Shown in pieces: positions 19,137 through 28,151 of a stretch of DNA of 64,000 nt. The translations under genes and the position numbers were made by a program. The notes under the pieces were generated by a model. It did no database searches, was not told where the DNA came from, and worked only from the letters and a program-made list of their open reading frames with translations. Source of the stretch: Achromobacter sp. AONIH1 (GTDB taxonomy: Bacteria > Pseudomonadota > Gammaproteobacteria > Burkholderiales > Burkholderiaceae_B); contig NZ_CP026124.1 in assembly GCF_002902905.1 (NCBI RefSeq), forward strand, positions 310,001 to 374,000, read 5' to 3'. Positions within the stretch are counted from its first letter, which is position 1. Every line of letters starts with the position of its first letter.

Positions 19137-20893
19137 AAACCTTCCTGCAACTGCTGGGCGAAGACGCGCCCGTCTTCCGCCGCTACGCCTGGATGGCCGT
19201 GGCCCATGGGCTGCTCTGCGGCCTGACCATCACCGCACTGGCGCCGCTGCTCTCGCGGCTGCTGGCCGGCGACCTGGGCGGCGCCGCGCGCTGGCTGGCC
19301 GTGCTGCTGGCCGGCGTGATCGCCTGCTGGGCCTGGCGCCGCCGGGTCGAACAGGCAGGCGTGCGCGTCGGCACCACGGTGCTGCAAACCGCGCGCCACC
19401 GCCTGGGCGACCATGTGGCCAGCCTGCCGGTGGGCTGGTTCACGCCGCAGAACACGGCGCGCCTGTCCCATATCGTCACGCAAGGCACGATGGCCGTGGC
19501 CCAACTGCCCGCGCATGTGTTCACACCGGTGATCGGCGGCCTGGTGACGCCCTTCGTCATCGTCGGCGCCCTGTTCGCCCTGCACTGGCAGCTGGGGCTG
19601 ATCGCGCTGGCGGGCCTGCCGCTGCTGGCCGGCGTGCTGTTCCTGACCGGGCGGCTGGCGCGGCGCGCGGACGGCGCGTTCCATGAACGCTACGCCGGCG
19701 CCAGCCAGCGCATGGTGGAGTTTTCGCAGGCGCAGTCGGTGCTGCGCGCCTTCAATGGCGAAGGCGGCGGCATGCGCTTCCTGGAGCAGGCGGTGGACCG
19801 GCAACGGCAATCGGCGACGCGGCTGATCTTCCTGTCCTCGCTGGCGGCGGTGCTGAACGTGTGGGCGATCCAGGCCGTGTTCGCCGCGCTGCTGGTCGCG
19901 GCGGCCGTGTGGCTGAACGGCAGCCTGGGCGGCGCCCTGGCGACGCCCGACGTGATCGGCGCCATCGTCGCCCTGCTGCTGGTGGGGCGCTACATCGATC
20001 CGCTGCTGGAAGTGGCCGGCTACGGCGACGCGCTGCGCGGCGCGCGCGGACAGCTCGACGCGATCCGCGAATTGTTCGCCGTCCAGCCGCTGCCCGAGAC
20101 GGACACGCCCCAGGCGCCGGGCGACGCCGCCATCGAGCTGCGCGGCCTGCATTTCCGCTACGCGCCCGACGCGGCCGAGGTGCTGCGCGGCATCGATCTG
20201 CGCATCGCGCCGGGCAGCATGACGGCGCTGATCGGCCCGTCGGGGTCGGGCAAGACCACGCTGGCGCGGCTGATCGCGCGCTTCTTCGACGCCAGCCAGG
20301 GCAGCGTGCTGATCGGCGGCGTCGACGTGCGCAGGATGTCGGGCGCGCAGCTGGCCGGCCAGCTCAGCCAGATCTTCCAGGACAGCTATCTGTTCACGGG
20401 CAGCATCGCCGACAACATCCGCGTCGGCAAGCCCGACGCCACCGAGGCCGAACTCATGCAAGCCGCGCGCCAGGCCGGCGTGACGGAGATCGTCGCGCGC
20501 CTGCCGCAAGGCATGGACACTCCGGTCGGCGAAGGCGGCGCGCGCCTGTCGGGCGGCGAGCGCCAGCGCATCGCCATCGCCCGCGCGCTACTCAAGAATG
20601 CTCCCATCCTGCTGGTGGACGAGGCGACCGCCGCGCTGGACGCCGAGAACCAGCACGTCATCGCCGAGACGCTGGCGCGACTGCGCGGCCGCTGCACGCT
20701 GGTCGTGATCGCGCATCAGCTGTCCACCGTGGCGATGGCCGACCAGATCGTGGTGCTGGAGGATGGCCGCGTCGTCGAACAAGGCGCGCCGGCCGACCTG
20801 CGCGAGCGCCGGGGCCGCTATGCCGAGTTCCTGGCCCAGCGCCAGGCGGCCAAGGGCTGGCGCATCACGGCGGCCGACGGAGCGCGGCCCTGA
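19130..20893 (+). CDS. Fused ABC transporter (exporter fold) of the iron-chelate operon, second partner
   Basis: A 587-residue partner with the same layout: membrane domain to about residue 315, Walker A GPSGSGKTT at 369-377, signature LSGGERQR at 473-480, Walker B LLVDEATAALD. It resembles YbtQ/IrtB. The next gene starts inside its stop codon (TGATG), so the operon is tightly coupled. Both partners have intact ATPase motifs, so neither looks degenerate. Confidence 0.9.
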   Translation: MLKTFLQLLGEDAPVFRRYAWMAVAHGLLCGLTITALAPLLSRLLAGDLGGAARWLAVLLAGVIACWAWRRRVEQAGVRVGTTVLQTARHRLGDHVASLPVGWFTPQNTARLSHIVTQGTMAVAQLPAHVFTPVIGGLVTPFVIVGALFALHWQLGLIALAGLPLLAGVLFLTGRLARRADGAFHERYAGASQRMVEFSQAQSVLRAFNGEGGGMRFLEQAVDRQRQSATRLIFLSSLAAVLNVWAIQAVFAALLVAAAVWLNGSLGGALATPDVIGAIVALLLVGRYIDPLLEVAGYGDALRGARGQLDAIRELFAVQPLPETDTPQAPGDAAIELRGLHFRYAPDAAEVLRGIDLRIAPGSMTALIGPSGSGKTTLARLIARFFDASQGSVLIGGVDVRRMSGAQLAGQLSQIFQDSYLFTGSIADNIRVGKPDATEAELMQAARQAGVTEIVARLPQGMDTPVGEGGARLSGGERQRIAIARALLKNAPILLVDEATAALDAENQHVIAETLARLRGRCTLVVIAHQLSTVAMADQIVVLEDGRVVEQGAPADLRERRGRYAEFLAQRQAAKGWRITAADGARP

Positions 20894-21834
20894 TGCGTCT
20901 GCGCCTGTCCCTGCTGCTGCTCGCATTGAGCTGCGCGTCGGTGCTGATCGGCGCGCGGCAAATGGAATGGCAGCGGCTTTTCTCGATGTCGGGCGACGCC
21001 TGGCTGACGCTGACGGCCAGCCGGCTGCCGCGCCTGGCGGCGCTGGTGCTGACCGGCGTGGGCCTGTCCGTCTGCGGCGTGATCCTGCAGCACATCGTGC
21101 GCAACCGTTTTGTCGAGCCCGGCACCTCGGGCGGACTGGACGCCGCCAAGCTCGGCATCCTGGTATCGCTGACGCTGGCGCCGGCCGCCGGCGTCGCCAG
21201 CCGCATGCTGTTCGCGCTGGCCTTCTGCTTCGCGGCCAGCATGCTCTATGTCGCCATCATCCGCCGCATCAAGTTCCGCAACACGGTGCTGGTGCCCGTC
21301 GTCGGCCTGATGTACGGCAGCGTGCTCAGCGCCGTCGCCGAGTTCTACGCCTACCGCCACAACATCCTGCAAAGCATGCAGGGCTGGTTGCTGGGCGATT
21401 TCTCGCGCGTGGTGCAGGGCCGCTACGAAATCCTCTACCTGGTGCTGCCCGTGGTCGCGCTGGCCTATCTGTACGCGCACCGCTTCACCGTGCTGGGCAT
21501 GGGCGAGGAAATGGCCGCCAGCCTGGGCCTGGGCTACGCCGCCACGGCCGCGCTGGGGCTGGTGCTGGTGGCGGTGACGGTGTCCGCCAGCGTGATCGTG
21601 GTGGGCGCGATTCCCTTCATCGGGCTGGTGGTGCCCAATCTGGTCGCGCTGCGCCATGGCGAGAACCTGGGCCGCACGCTGCCCATCGTCGCGCTCGGCG
21701 GCGCCTCGCTGCTGCTGGCCTGCGATATCATCGGCCGCCTGCTGATGCACCCGTTCGAAGTGCCGATCGGCCTGACGGCCGGCGGCGTGGGCGGCGTGCT
21801 GTTCCTGATACTGATCCTGCGGGGGCTGCGATGA
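20893..21834 (+). CDS. FecCD-type iron-chelate permease, first subunit
   Basis: A 313-residue inner-membrane permease of the BtuC/FecCD family with about 9-10 spans. Motifs seen: SRLPRLAALVLTGVGLSVCG near residue 40, PGTSGGLDAAKLG, and the ATPase-contact region MGEEMAASLGLGY. The style is that of FatD/CeuB permeases (catecholate or mixed chelates). It would pair with the next gene and the FecE-like ATPase. It overlaps the preceding stop codon by one base. Confidence 0.92.
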   Translation: MRLRLSLLLLALSCASVLIGARQMEWQRLFSMSGDAWLTLTASRLPRLAALVLTGVGLSVCGVILQHIVRNRFVEPGTSGGLDAAKLGILVSLTLAPAAGVASRMLFALAFCFAASMLYVAIIRRIKFRNTVLVPVVGLMYGSVLSAVAEFYAYRHNILQSMQGWLLGDFSRVVQGRYEILYLVLPVVALAYLYAHRFTVLGMGEEMAASLGLGYAATAALGLVLVAVTVSASVIVVGAIPFIGLVVPNLVALRHGENLGRTLPIVALGGASLLLACDIIGRLLMHPFEVPIGLTAGGVGGVLFLILILRGLR

Positions 21835-22781
21835 GGCGCGTCTCCCGTCCGTGGCTGATCCTGGCGGCGGTGGCCGCGCTGGCGGCGGTGTTCGTGCTCG
21901 CGGGTTCGGGCCTGGATTTCGGCTACGTGATCCCGAAGCGGCTGGTCCGGCTGGCCGCCATCGTCGTCGGCGGCGTCTGCGTGGCGCTGTCGGCCATCGT
22001 GTTCCAGACGCTGGTGAACAACCGCATCCTGACGCCCGCCATCATGGGCTACGAAGCGGTCTACCTGCTGTGGCAATCGCTGCTCCTGCTGCTGGCCGGC
22101 GCGCAGGCGCAGGCCGCGCTGGGCGCGGGCGGCGGCTTCATCGTGTCGCTGCTGCTGATGCTGGCTTACTCCTGGGGCATCCACCGCTGGCTGCTGCGGG
22201 GCGGGCGCGACGATGTGTACCTGCTGCTGCTGGTCGGGCTGGTGCTGACGATGGTGATCGGCACCTTCACGCAGTTCGTGCAGCTGCGCATCAGCCCGGG
22301 CGAATTCGCCGTGTTCCAGGGACTGAGCTACGCCTCGTTCAACCGCGCGCGGCCCGACACGTTGCTCTATGCGACGCTGGCCGTGGCGGCCGTCTGCCTG
22401 GCCTGCCGCAAGTCGCTGCCGGTGCTGGACGTGCTGGCGCTGGGCCGCGAACAGTCCCTGTCGCTGGGGGTGGACCATCCGCGCCATGTGCGGCGCTACC
22501 TGGCGCTGATCGCCGTGCTGGTGGCGGTTTCGACCAGCCTGATCGGGCCGACGGCCTTCATGGGCATCTTCGCCGCCAACATCGCCTATGCGCTGGCGGG
22601 CAGCGTCAGGCACCGGATCGTGCTGCCGCTGGGCTGCGCCATCGCGATCGCCATCTTCCTCGCCGCCCAGCTGCTGGTCGAGCATGTCTTCAACTACAAG
22701 ACCACCGTCAGCATCCTGGTGAACCTGGTGTGCGGCGCGTATTTCCTGGCGCTGACGGTCCGCGCCCGAGGCACTTCATGA
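21831..22781 (+). CDS. FecCD-type iron-chelate permease, second subunit
   Basis: A 316-residue permease of the same superfamily, FatC/CeuC-like, with the motifs IPKRLVRLAAIVVGG, LTPAIMGYEAVYLLWQ and ALGREQSLSLGVDHPRHVR (ATPase contact). It overlaps the first subunit by four bases (ATGA) and the ATPase gene by four bases, which suggests fixed stoichiometry. No defects are visible. Confidence 0.92.
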   Translation: MRRVSRPWLILAAVAALAAVFVLAGSGLDFGYVIPKRLVRLAAIVVGGVCVALSAIVFQTLVNNRILTPAIMGYEAVYLLWQSLLLLLAGAQAQAALGAGGGFIVSLLLMLAYSWGIHRWLLRGGRDDVYLLLLVGLVLTMVIGTFTQFVQLRISPGEFAVFQGLSYASFNRARPDTLLYATLAVAAVCLACRKSLPVLDVLALGREQSLSLGVDHPRHVRRYLALIAVLVAVSTSLIGPTAFMGIFAANIAYALAGSVRHRIVLPLGCAIAIAIFLAAQLLVEHVFNYKTTVSILVNLVCGAYFLALTVRARGTS

Positions 22782-23548
22782 TCGCCGTCCGCAATCTCCA
22801 CAAAGCCTATGGCGCGAAGACGGTGCTGGCCGACGTCAGCTGCGAATTCCCCGCCGGCCGCGTCACCTCGCTGATCGGCCCCAACGGCGCCGGCAAGTCC
22901 ACCCTGCTGATGCTGATGGCGCGGTTGCACGCGCCCAGCCAGGGCCAGATCCTGCTGGACGGCCGCGACGCCGGCGCCATCCGCATCGCCGACTACGCCA
23001 GGCGCGTGGCCACGCTGCGCCAGTCGCCCGGCTTCAACCTGCGCCTGACGGTGGACGAGCTGGTCGCCTTCGGCCGCTTCCCATACAGTCGCGGCGCGCT
23101 GACCGCCCAGGACCGCAAGGCCATCGACGAGGCCATCGCCTTCCTGGACCTGGCGCCGCTGCGCCAGTCCTACCTGGACGAACTGAGCGGCGGCCAGCGC
23201 CAGATGGCCTTCCTGGCCATGACCATCGCGCAGCAGACCGACGTGCTGCTGCTGGACGAGCCGCTGAACAACCTGGACATGAAGCACGCGGTGCAGATCA
23301 TGCGCGCGCTGCGCCGCCTGTGCGACGAGCAGGGGCGCACCGTGATCCTGGTGATCCACGACATCAACTTCGCCGCCAACTATTCCGATCACATCGTGGC
23401 GCTGAAACATGGCGCGCTGCGTTTCAGCGGCCCGGTCGACGAGGTCGTGACCGAAGCACGGCTGGGCGAGCTGTACGAGCTGGATTTCGAGATCGTGCCG
23501 AACGGAAGCGGCCGTCTCTGCAATTACTTCACCCCCTCTGGAGCATGA
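22778..23548 (+). CDS. FecE-like ATPase of the iron-chelate importer
   Basis: A 256-residue ABC ATPase with Walker A GPNGAGKS at 34-41, signature LSGGQ at 136-140 and Walker B LLLDEP at 157-162. The closest style is that of FatE/CeuD/YclP ATPases that power ferric-siderophore importers. It overlaps its neighbours by four bases on each side. It completes a full periplasmic-binding-protein importer beside the fused ABC pair. Confidence 0.93.
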   Translation: MIAVRNLHKAYGAKTVLADVSCEFPAGRVTSLIGPNGAGKSTLLMLMARLHAPSQGQILLDGRDAGAIRIADYARRVATLRQSPGFNLRLTVDELVAFGRFPYSRGALTAQDRKAIDEAIAFLDLAPLRQSYLDELSGGQRQMAFLAMTIAQQTDVLLLDEPLNNLDMKHAVQIMRALRRLCDEQGRTVILVIHDINFAANYSDHIVALKHGALRFSGPVDEVVTEARLGELYELDFEIVPNGSGRLCNYFTPSGA

Positions 23549-24522
23549 GCGTGTACTGGAAGATCAAGCGCCGGGCAGCGGCGTCGGCAATGGTTGTGGC
23601 GGCCATCCTGGCGGGTTGCGGCGACGACCCCGCAGAAGCGCCGCAAGCCGCGCAGGCGCTGGCCGCGCCCGTCACGGTCAAGCACCAGCTGGGCACCACC
23701 ACGGTCGCCAACGTGCCGCGCAAGGTCGCGGTGCTGGACATGAACGAGGCCGATTTCCTCGACCAGCTCGGCGTGCCGATCGCCGGCATGACGAAGGACT
23801 ATGTGCCGCACTTCCTGTCCAAATACAAGGACGCGCCCTACGTGCAGGACCTGGGCGCCATCGTGCAGCCCAACCTGGAACGCGTGCACGCGCTCAAGCC
23901 CGACCTGATCCTGATCACGCCGATCCAGGCCAATCATTATCAGGAGCTTGCCGAGATCGCGCCCACGCTGCATTTCGACGTGGACTACAAGAACAGCCAG
24001 CGCACCCACATCGCCACCGTCAAGCAGCACCTGCTGACGCTGGGCCGCATCTTCGACAAGGAAGCGCTGGCGCGGGAAAAGGCCGCCGAACTGGACGCCA
24101 AGGTGGAGGAAGCCCGGCGCGTGACTGCCGGCCGCCCCGAGAAGGCCATGATCGTGATGCACAACAACGGCGCCTTCAGCGCGTTCGGCGTGCAATCGCG
24201 CTATGCCTTCGTGTTCGACGCCCTGGGCGTGCGGCCCGCCAGCACCGCCGTCGAGACCAGCCTGCACGGCCAGCCGATATCCAGCGAATTCATCCAGGAA
24301 GCCAACCCCGACATCCTGTACGTGGTGGACCGCAGCGCCGTGATGGAGCGCCGTCCCGTCATGGACGCCGAGCGCATGGCCAATCCGCTGCTGCGCCAGA
24401 CCAATGCCTGGAAGAACGGCCGCGTGGTGTTCGTCGACGCCGACGCCTGGTACATCACCGCCGCCAGCGTGACCTCGCTGACGCTGCTGATCGACGACGT
24501 CATCAAGGGCTATCGACGCTGA
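23545..24522 (+). CDS. Iron-chelate-binding lipoprotein (FatB/CeuE-like)
   Basis: A 325-residue periplasmic binding protein with a lipoprotein signal (lipobox LAGC, cysteine near residue 25). The mature part has the class III binding-protein fold: PRKVAVLDMNEADFLDQLGV, LKPDLILITPIQANHYQELAEIAP (interrupted here for length: two adjacent motifs) and a long spine helix. It should deliver ferric chelates to the FecCD-type permease. It overlaps the ATPase gene by four bases. The chelate type cannot be read from sequence. Confidence 0.92.
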   Translation: MSVYWKIKRRAAASAMVVAAILAGCGDDPAEAPQAAQALAAPVTVKHQLGTTTVANVPRKVAVLDMNEADFLDQLGVPIAGMTKDYVPHFLSKYKDAPYVQDLGAIVQPNLERVHALKPDLILITPIQANHYQELAEIAPTLHFDVDYKNSQRTHIATVKQHLLTLGRIFDKEALAREKAAELDAKVEEARRVTAGRPEKAMIVMHNNGAFSAFGVQSRYAFVFDALGVRPASTAVETSLHGQPISSEFIQEANPDILYVVDRSAVMERRPVMDAERMANPLLRQTNAWKNGRVVFVDADAWYITAASVTSLTLLIDDVIKGYRR

Positions 24523-24614
24523 CCCGGCATCGGGTCCCTCGCTTCCCGCTTTTCGCTTTCTTGTCCGGCTCCGGCCGGCGACTGCTACCCCGTTTCGAAC
24601 GAAAGGAAACTGGC

Positions 24615-26852
24615 ATGACCACACTCGGCCATACACAACGCTCCGACCGGCCCGCCCGACAGTCGGCTCACTCCCGCAATGGCCTGCCCCCGCCGCGCGC
24701 CACCGCGCTGTTGCTGAGCCTGACGCTGGGTGCGCTGGCATCCTCCGCGCTGGCGCAGACGAGCGGCAACGCCGCCGCCGGCAGTGCGGCGCCGGCCTCG
24801 ACGGAGGCGGCAACCCTTGCGCCCATCAAGGTGCAAGGGCATGCCGAGGAAGTCGGCCCCTACGCCGGCGGCCAGGTGACGACCGGCGGCCGCGTCGGGC
24901 TGCTGGGCGACAAGGATTTCATGGAGACGCCGTTCAACACCATCAGCTACACCGACAAGTTCATCGCGGATCGACAGGCGCGGGATATCACCGACGTGAT
25001 TTCCGCCACCGATCCCACCGTGTTCAGCAATGGCCAGACGGGCACTATCAACGAGTTCTACTACATCCGTGGTTTCGCCTCGGCCATCGGCGACGTTTCC
25101 TTCGGCGGTCTGTACGGCATCTCGCCCTACTACCGGGTCTCGCCCGAGATGTTCGAGCGCATCGACGTGCTCAAGGGTCCGTCCGCGCTGCTCAACGGCA
25201 TGCCGCCCGGCGGTTCCGTCGGCGGCAGCGTCAACCTGGTTCCGAAGCGCGCCGGCGACGATCCGCTGGCGCGCCTGACCGGCACCTATATGTCCGACGC
25301 GCAGTTCGGCACCCACGTGGACCTGGGCCGGCGTTTCGGCGACAACAAGCAGTTCGGCATCCGCTTCAACGGTGTGTACCGCGACGGCGAAGGCGCGATC
25401 AACAACCAGAAGCACAAGTCGCAGCTGGGTTCGCTGGGCCTGGACTGGCGCGGCGAGCGCGCCCGCGTCTCGGCCGACCTCTACAGCAGCGAAGACCACG
25501 TCAAGGGCCAGACGCGCGGCATCAGCCTGGCGCCCGGCATCGCCGTGCCCAAGCCGCCCAGGCCCGACACGCTGCTGAACCCGGACTGGGCCTTCGTCGA
25601 GACCAAGGACAAGGGCGCCGTCATCCGCGGCGAGTACGACTTCAGCGACCGGCTCATGGCCTATGCGGCCTTCGGCGCCAGCAAGACCAACTACAGGCAG
25701 AACGGCGCGATATCGGCCCAGGTGCTGAACCCGGCGGGCGACTTCAAGACCGTCATGGGCCAGCTGGCCTTCGATGTGGAGAAACGCTCGGGCGAACTGG
25801 GCCTGAAAGGCAAACTCGACACCGGCCCGGTCAAGCATCAATGGGCCTTGAACGCCACGCACTACTCGCACACGCAGAACGACTATGGCCGTCGCAGCGT
25901 GCCAGGCGCGGACTGGACCACCAACATCTATCACCCGGTCTGGGGCGACGCGCCCGCCTTCATCGCGCCGCACATTTCCAAGACCAAGCTGCGCCTGGCC
26001 AGCTACGGCCTGGCCGACACGATGTCGTTCGCCGAGGATCGCGTGCAGCTGACGCTGGGCGTGCGCCGCCAGCAGGTAATCAGCGACACCTACAACATCA
26101 AGACCGGCGATCGCACCTCGCGCTACGACGAAAGCGCGACCACGCCGGCCGCCGCGATTCTGGTCAAGCTCACGGACCGCGTGTCGGTCTACGCCAACTA
26201 CATCGAGGGCCTGAGCCAGGGCGCCACCGCGCCCATGACGGCGGCCAACGCCGGCGACGTGTTCGCGCCTTACAAGACCAAGCAGAAGGAAATCGGCCTG
26301 AAGCTGGACCTGGGCGACTTCGCCCACACCGTCAGCCTGTACGAGATCAAGCGCCCCAACGGCTACACCGATCCGTACACCAACGTCTTTTCCTTCGGCG
26401 GCGAACAGCGCAACCGTGGCGTCGAATGGAGCTTCTTCGGCGCGCCGTGGACCGGCCTGCGCCTGATGGGCGGCGTGGCCTATGTCGATCCCGAGCTGAC
26501 CAAGACCGCCGGCGGCGTCAACCAGGGCAAGACCGCCACCGGCGTGCCCAAGCTGCAGGGCAAGCTAGGCGTGGAATGGGACGTGCCCGCGTTGCAGGGT
26601 TTCACGCTGACCGCCAACGCGACCGCCGCGACCAAGCAGTACATCAGCGCCGACAACTCGCTGTCGGTGCCGGGACGCGTGGTCTATGACGTGGGCGCGC
26701 GTTACGCCACCATGGTCGGCAACCATCCTGTGACGCTGCGCGCCAACGTGCTGAACGTGACCAACAAGGCCTACTGGGGCATGCCGCAGCTGACCAGCCT
26801 GGGCCTGGGCGCGCCGCGCACATTCATGCTGTCGGCGACAGTGGACTTCTAG
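24615..26852 (+). CDS. TonB-dependent siderophore receptor
   Basis: A 745-residue outer-membrane receptor. A long N-region precedes the signal peptide core, with likely cleavage after ALA near residue 47. A plug domain follows (about 75-185; MPPGGSVGGSVNLVPKR is the typical plug C-terminal motif), then a 22-strand barrel ending in the aromatic Phe of VDF. It resembles the FhuE/FoxA/FpvA class of ferric-siderophore receptors. No N-terminal signalling extension is obvious. It lies 92 bases after the binding protein and should belong to the same transcript. RBS AAAGGAAA. Confidence 0.94.
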   Translation: MTTLGHTQRSDRPARQSAHSRNGLPPPRATALLLSLTLGALASSALAQTSGNAAAGSAAPASTEAATLAPIKVQGHAEEVGPYAGGQVTTGGRVGLLGDKDFMETPFNTISYTDKFIADRQARDITDVISATDPTVFSNGQTGTINEFYYIRGFASAIGDVSFGGLYGISPYYRVSPEMFERIDVLKGPSALLNGMPPGGSVGGSVNLVPKRAGDDPLARLTGTYMSDAQFGTHVDLGRRFGDNKQFGIRFNGVYRDGEGAINNQKHKSQLGSLGLDWRGERARVSADLYSSEDHVKGQTRGISLAPGIAVPKPPRPDTLLNPDWAFVETKDKGAVIRGEYDFSDRLMAYAAFGASKTNYRQNGAISAQVLNPAGDFKTVMGQLAFDVEKRSGELGLKGKLDTGPVKHQWALNATHYSHTQNDYGRRSVPGADWTTNIYHPVWGDAPAFIAPHISKTKLRLASYGLADTMSFAEDRVQLTLGVRRQQVISDTYNIKTGDRTSRYDESATTPAAAILVKLTDRVSVYANYIEGLSQGATAPMTAANAGDVFAPYKTKQKEIGLKLDLGDFAHTVSLYEIKRPNGYTDPYTNVFSFGGEQRNRGVEWSFFGAPWTGLRLMGGVAYVDPELTKTAGGVNQGKTATGVPKLQGKLGVEWDVPALQGFTLTANATAATKQYISADNSLSVPGRVVYDVGARYATMVGNHPVTLRANVLNVTNKAYWGMPQLTSLGLGAPRTFMLSATVDF

Positions 26853-26900
26853 GCGCGAACGCGAGCATGCCGTCGGCGCCCCTGGGCGGGACGCCCCGCG

Positions 26901-27509
26901 CTACGCCTGGTCCTCCGAATAGATCCCCGCCGAGATCGTGGCGCTGCCCACGATCATCTCGCCGTAGATCACGGGCACCGGATTGCCCTGCGCCGTGGTG
27001 TTGACCGGGCCGTTGAAGTTGTAGGAAGCGCCGTTGTCCGGACCGTCCTTGACGCTGAGCAGGCGTTGCTGCGGCGTCAGCAGCTGCGCCACGCCGCTCA
27101 GCGCCATGGCGGCGCCCATGGATGCCAGCCCGGCGGACCAGGTGACGGTGGTGCCGGACCACATGGCCACGTTCAGCCCGGGAATGAAGCTGGCCGCGAT
27201 CATGGCCGCGCCCAGGATCGCCTGGAACAGGCCGCCACGCTTGGCGCCGGCCGGCATCGGCGCGATGCGGATCTCGTCCTGCCCGGCGGGCAGGACGAGT
27301 TCATCCTCGGCCAGGTTGCGGCGGCCGATGAAGCAGGCGTAGCGCACGCCCTGGTCGCCGCTGTCCAACATGCGCCGCTCGAAGCCGGGCAGCAGCGCGC
27401 ACAGCGCGCGCACGGCTTCGGCGGCGCTGCCGACGGCCAGGCGGTGCAGGCGGCCGAACTCGGCGCCCAGGGCGCCGTAGAGGCGGATGGTTTTGAGTGT
27501 GGGAGTCAT
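26901..27509 (-). CDS. Second copy of lambda-type tail assembly protein I
   Basis: A 202-residue homologue of the tail assembly protein encoded at 31735-32340. The C-terminal third is almost identical between the two (DGPDNGASYNFNGPVNTT, then QGNPVPxxYGE and ISAGIYSEDQA). Here it lies at the end of the module, after the fibre genes and with no J gene behind it. I chose the ATG at 27509 (MTPTLKTIRLYGAL) by alignment with the other copy. It may be the remains of a second tail tip cassette, or a duplicate used with alternative fibres. Confidence 0.85.
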   Translation of the reverse strand: MTPTLKTIRLYGALGAEFGRLHRLAVGSAAEAVRALCALLPGFERRMLDSGDQGVRYACFIGRRNLAEDELVLPAGQDEIRIAPMPAGAKRGGLFQAILGAAMIAASFIPGLNVAMWSGTTVTWSAGLASMGAAMALSGVAQLLTPQQRLLSVKDGPDNGASYNFNGPVNTTAQGNPVPVIYGEMIVGSATISAGIYSEDQA

Positions 27510-27574
27510 GGAACTCACTGATAGAAATGCCCGCCAGCGAATCACTCTGAGAAATTCCGCTGGACAGGCGGTCG

Positions 27575-27799
27575 TCAGCCCTCGCCGCCCAGCTGGACGG
27601 TAGGTTGCTGAACAGGCTTGGGGTAGCGCTGCTTTACGCCTTGACATTGCACGACCCAGTCCAGCACCGGACCGGGCAGCTCCTGTCCCGACTCATGCAG
27701 GAAGCTGGCGAATTTCATGATGGCGTCGAGCTGGTCGCCGATGGCGGGGTAGGCCCGGGCGCGCAGAGGCGCGTAGGGTTCGCTATGCCGGATTTTCAA
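27575..27799 (-). CDS. Small phage protein of the tail-fibre region
   Basis: A 74-residue protein starting MKIRHSEPYAPLRARAYP. The helical middle (IGDQLDAIMKFASFLHESGQELP) is like small proteins that follow fibre genes in Bordetella-type and mu-like phages (XkdW-like); function unknown. It overlaps the preceding gene by 17 bases. Confidence 0.7.
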   Translation of the reverse strand: MKIRHSEPYAPLRARAYPAIGDQLDAIMKFASFLHESGQELPGPVLDWVVQCQGVKQRYPKPVQQPTVQLGGEG

Positions 27800-28151
27800 T
27801 GGTGAACTCCTTGTCGAGGTAGGGCCAGGCTTGGACCGAAACGCGGTAGCTTTCCGGTTGATCGAATTCCAGTTCGACCGTTTCCGTGGTCGCTTCGTAT
27901 CGGCGGTTGTTGATCAGGATCTCGCAAGGCACCGGCAGATCGTTCAGAACCCTGCCTTGCAGAATGGCCGGATTTTCCAATCGCGGCACGACCTGACCAT
28001 CGCGCACGTAATGCGTATCGCCGTCGACCGAGCCCTCGACATGCCCACTGGCCTGATTCAGGCTTGCGAGATCAGTAATCAAGTCTTGCTGCTGCAAGGA
28101 AACCACGCTGAAAACGCGTCCATCCGCGTCATAGAGAGAATAGATTTTCAT
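27783..28151 (-). CDS. Phage tail-fibre accessory protein
   Basis: A 122-residue protein starting MKIYSLYDADGRVFSVV. It is rich in beta-type residues and Asp/Gly (GHVEGSVDGDTHYVRDG), as in small tail-fibre or fibre-tip proteins. The start overlaps the end of gene J by four bases, which supports the ATG at 28151 rather than upstream codons. Its exact role is unknown. Confidence 0.7.
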   Translation of the reverse strand: MKIYSLYDADGRVFSVVSLQQQDLITDLASLNQASGHVEGSVDGDTHYVRDGQVVPRLENPAILQGRVLNDLPVPCEILINNRRYEATTETVELEFDQPESYRVSVQAWPYLDKEFTIENPA

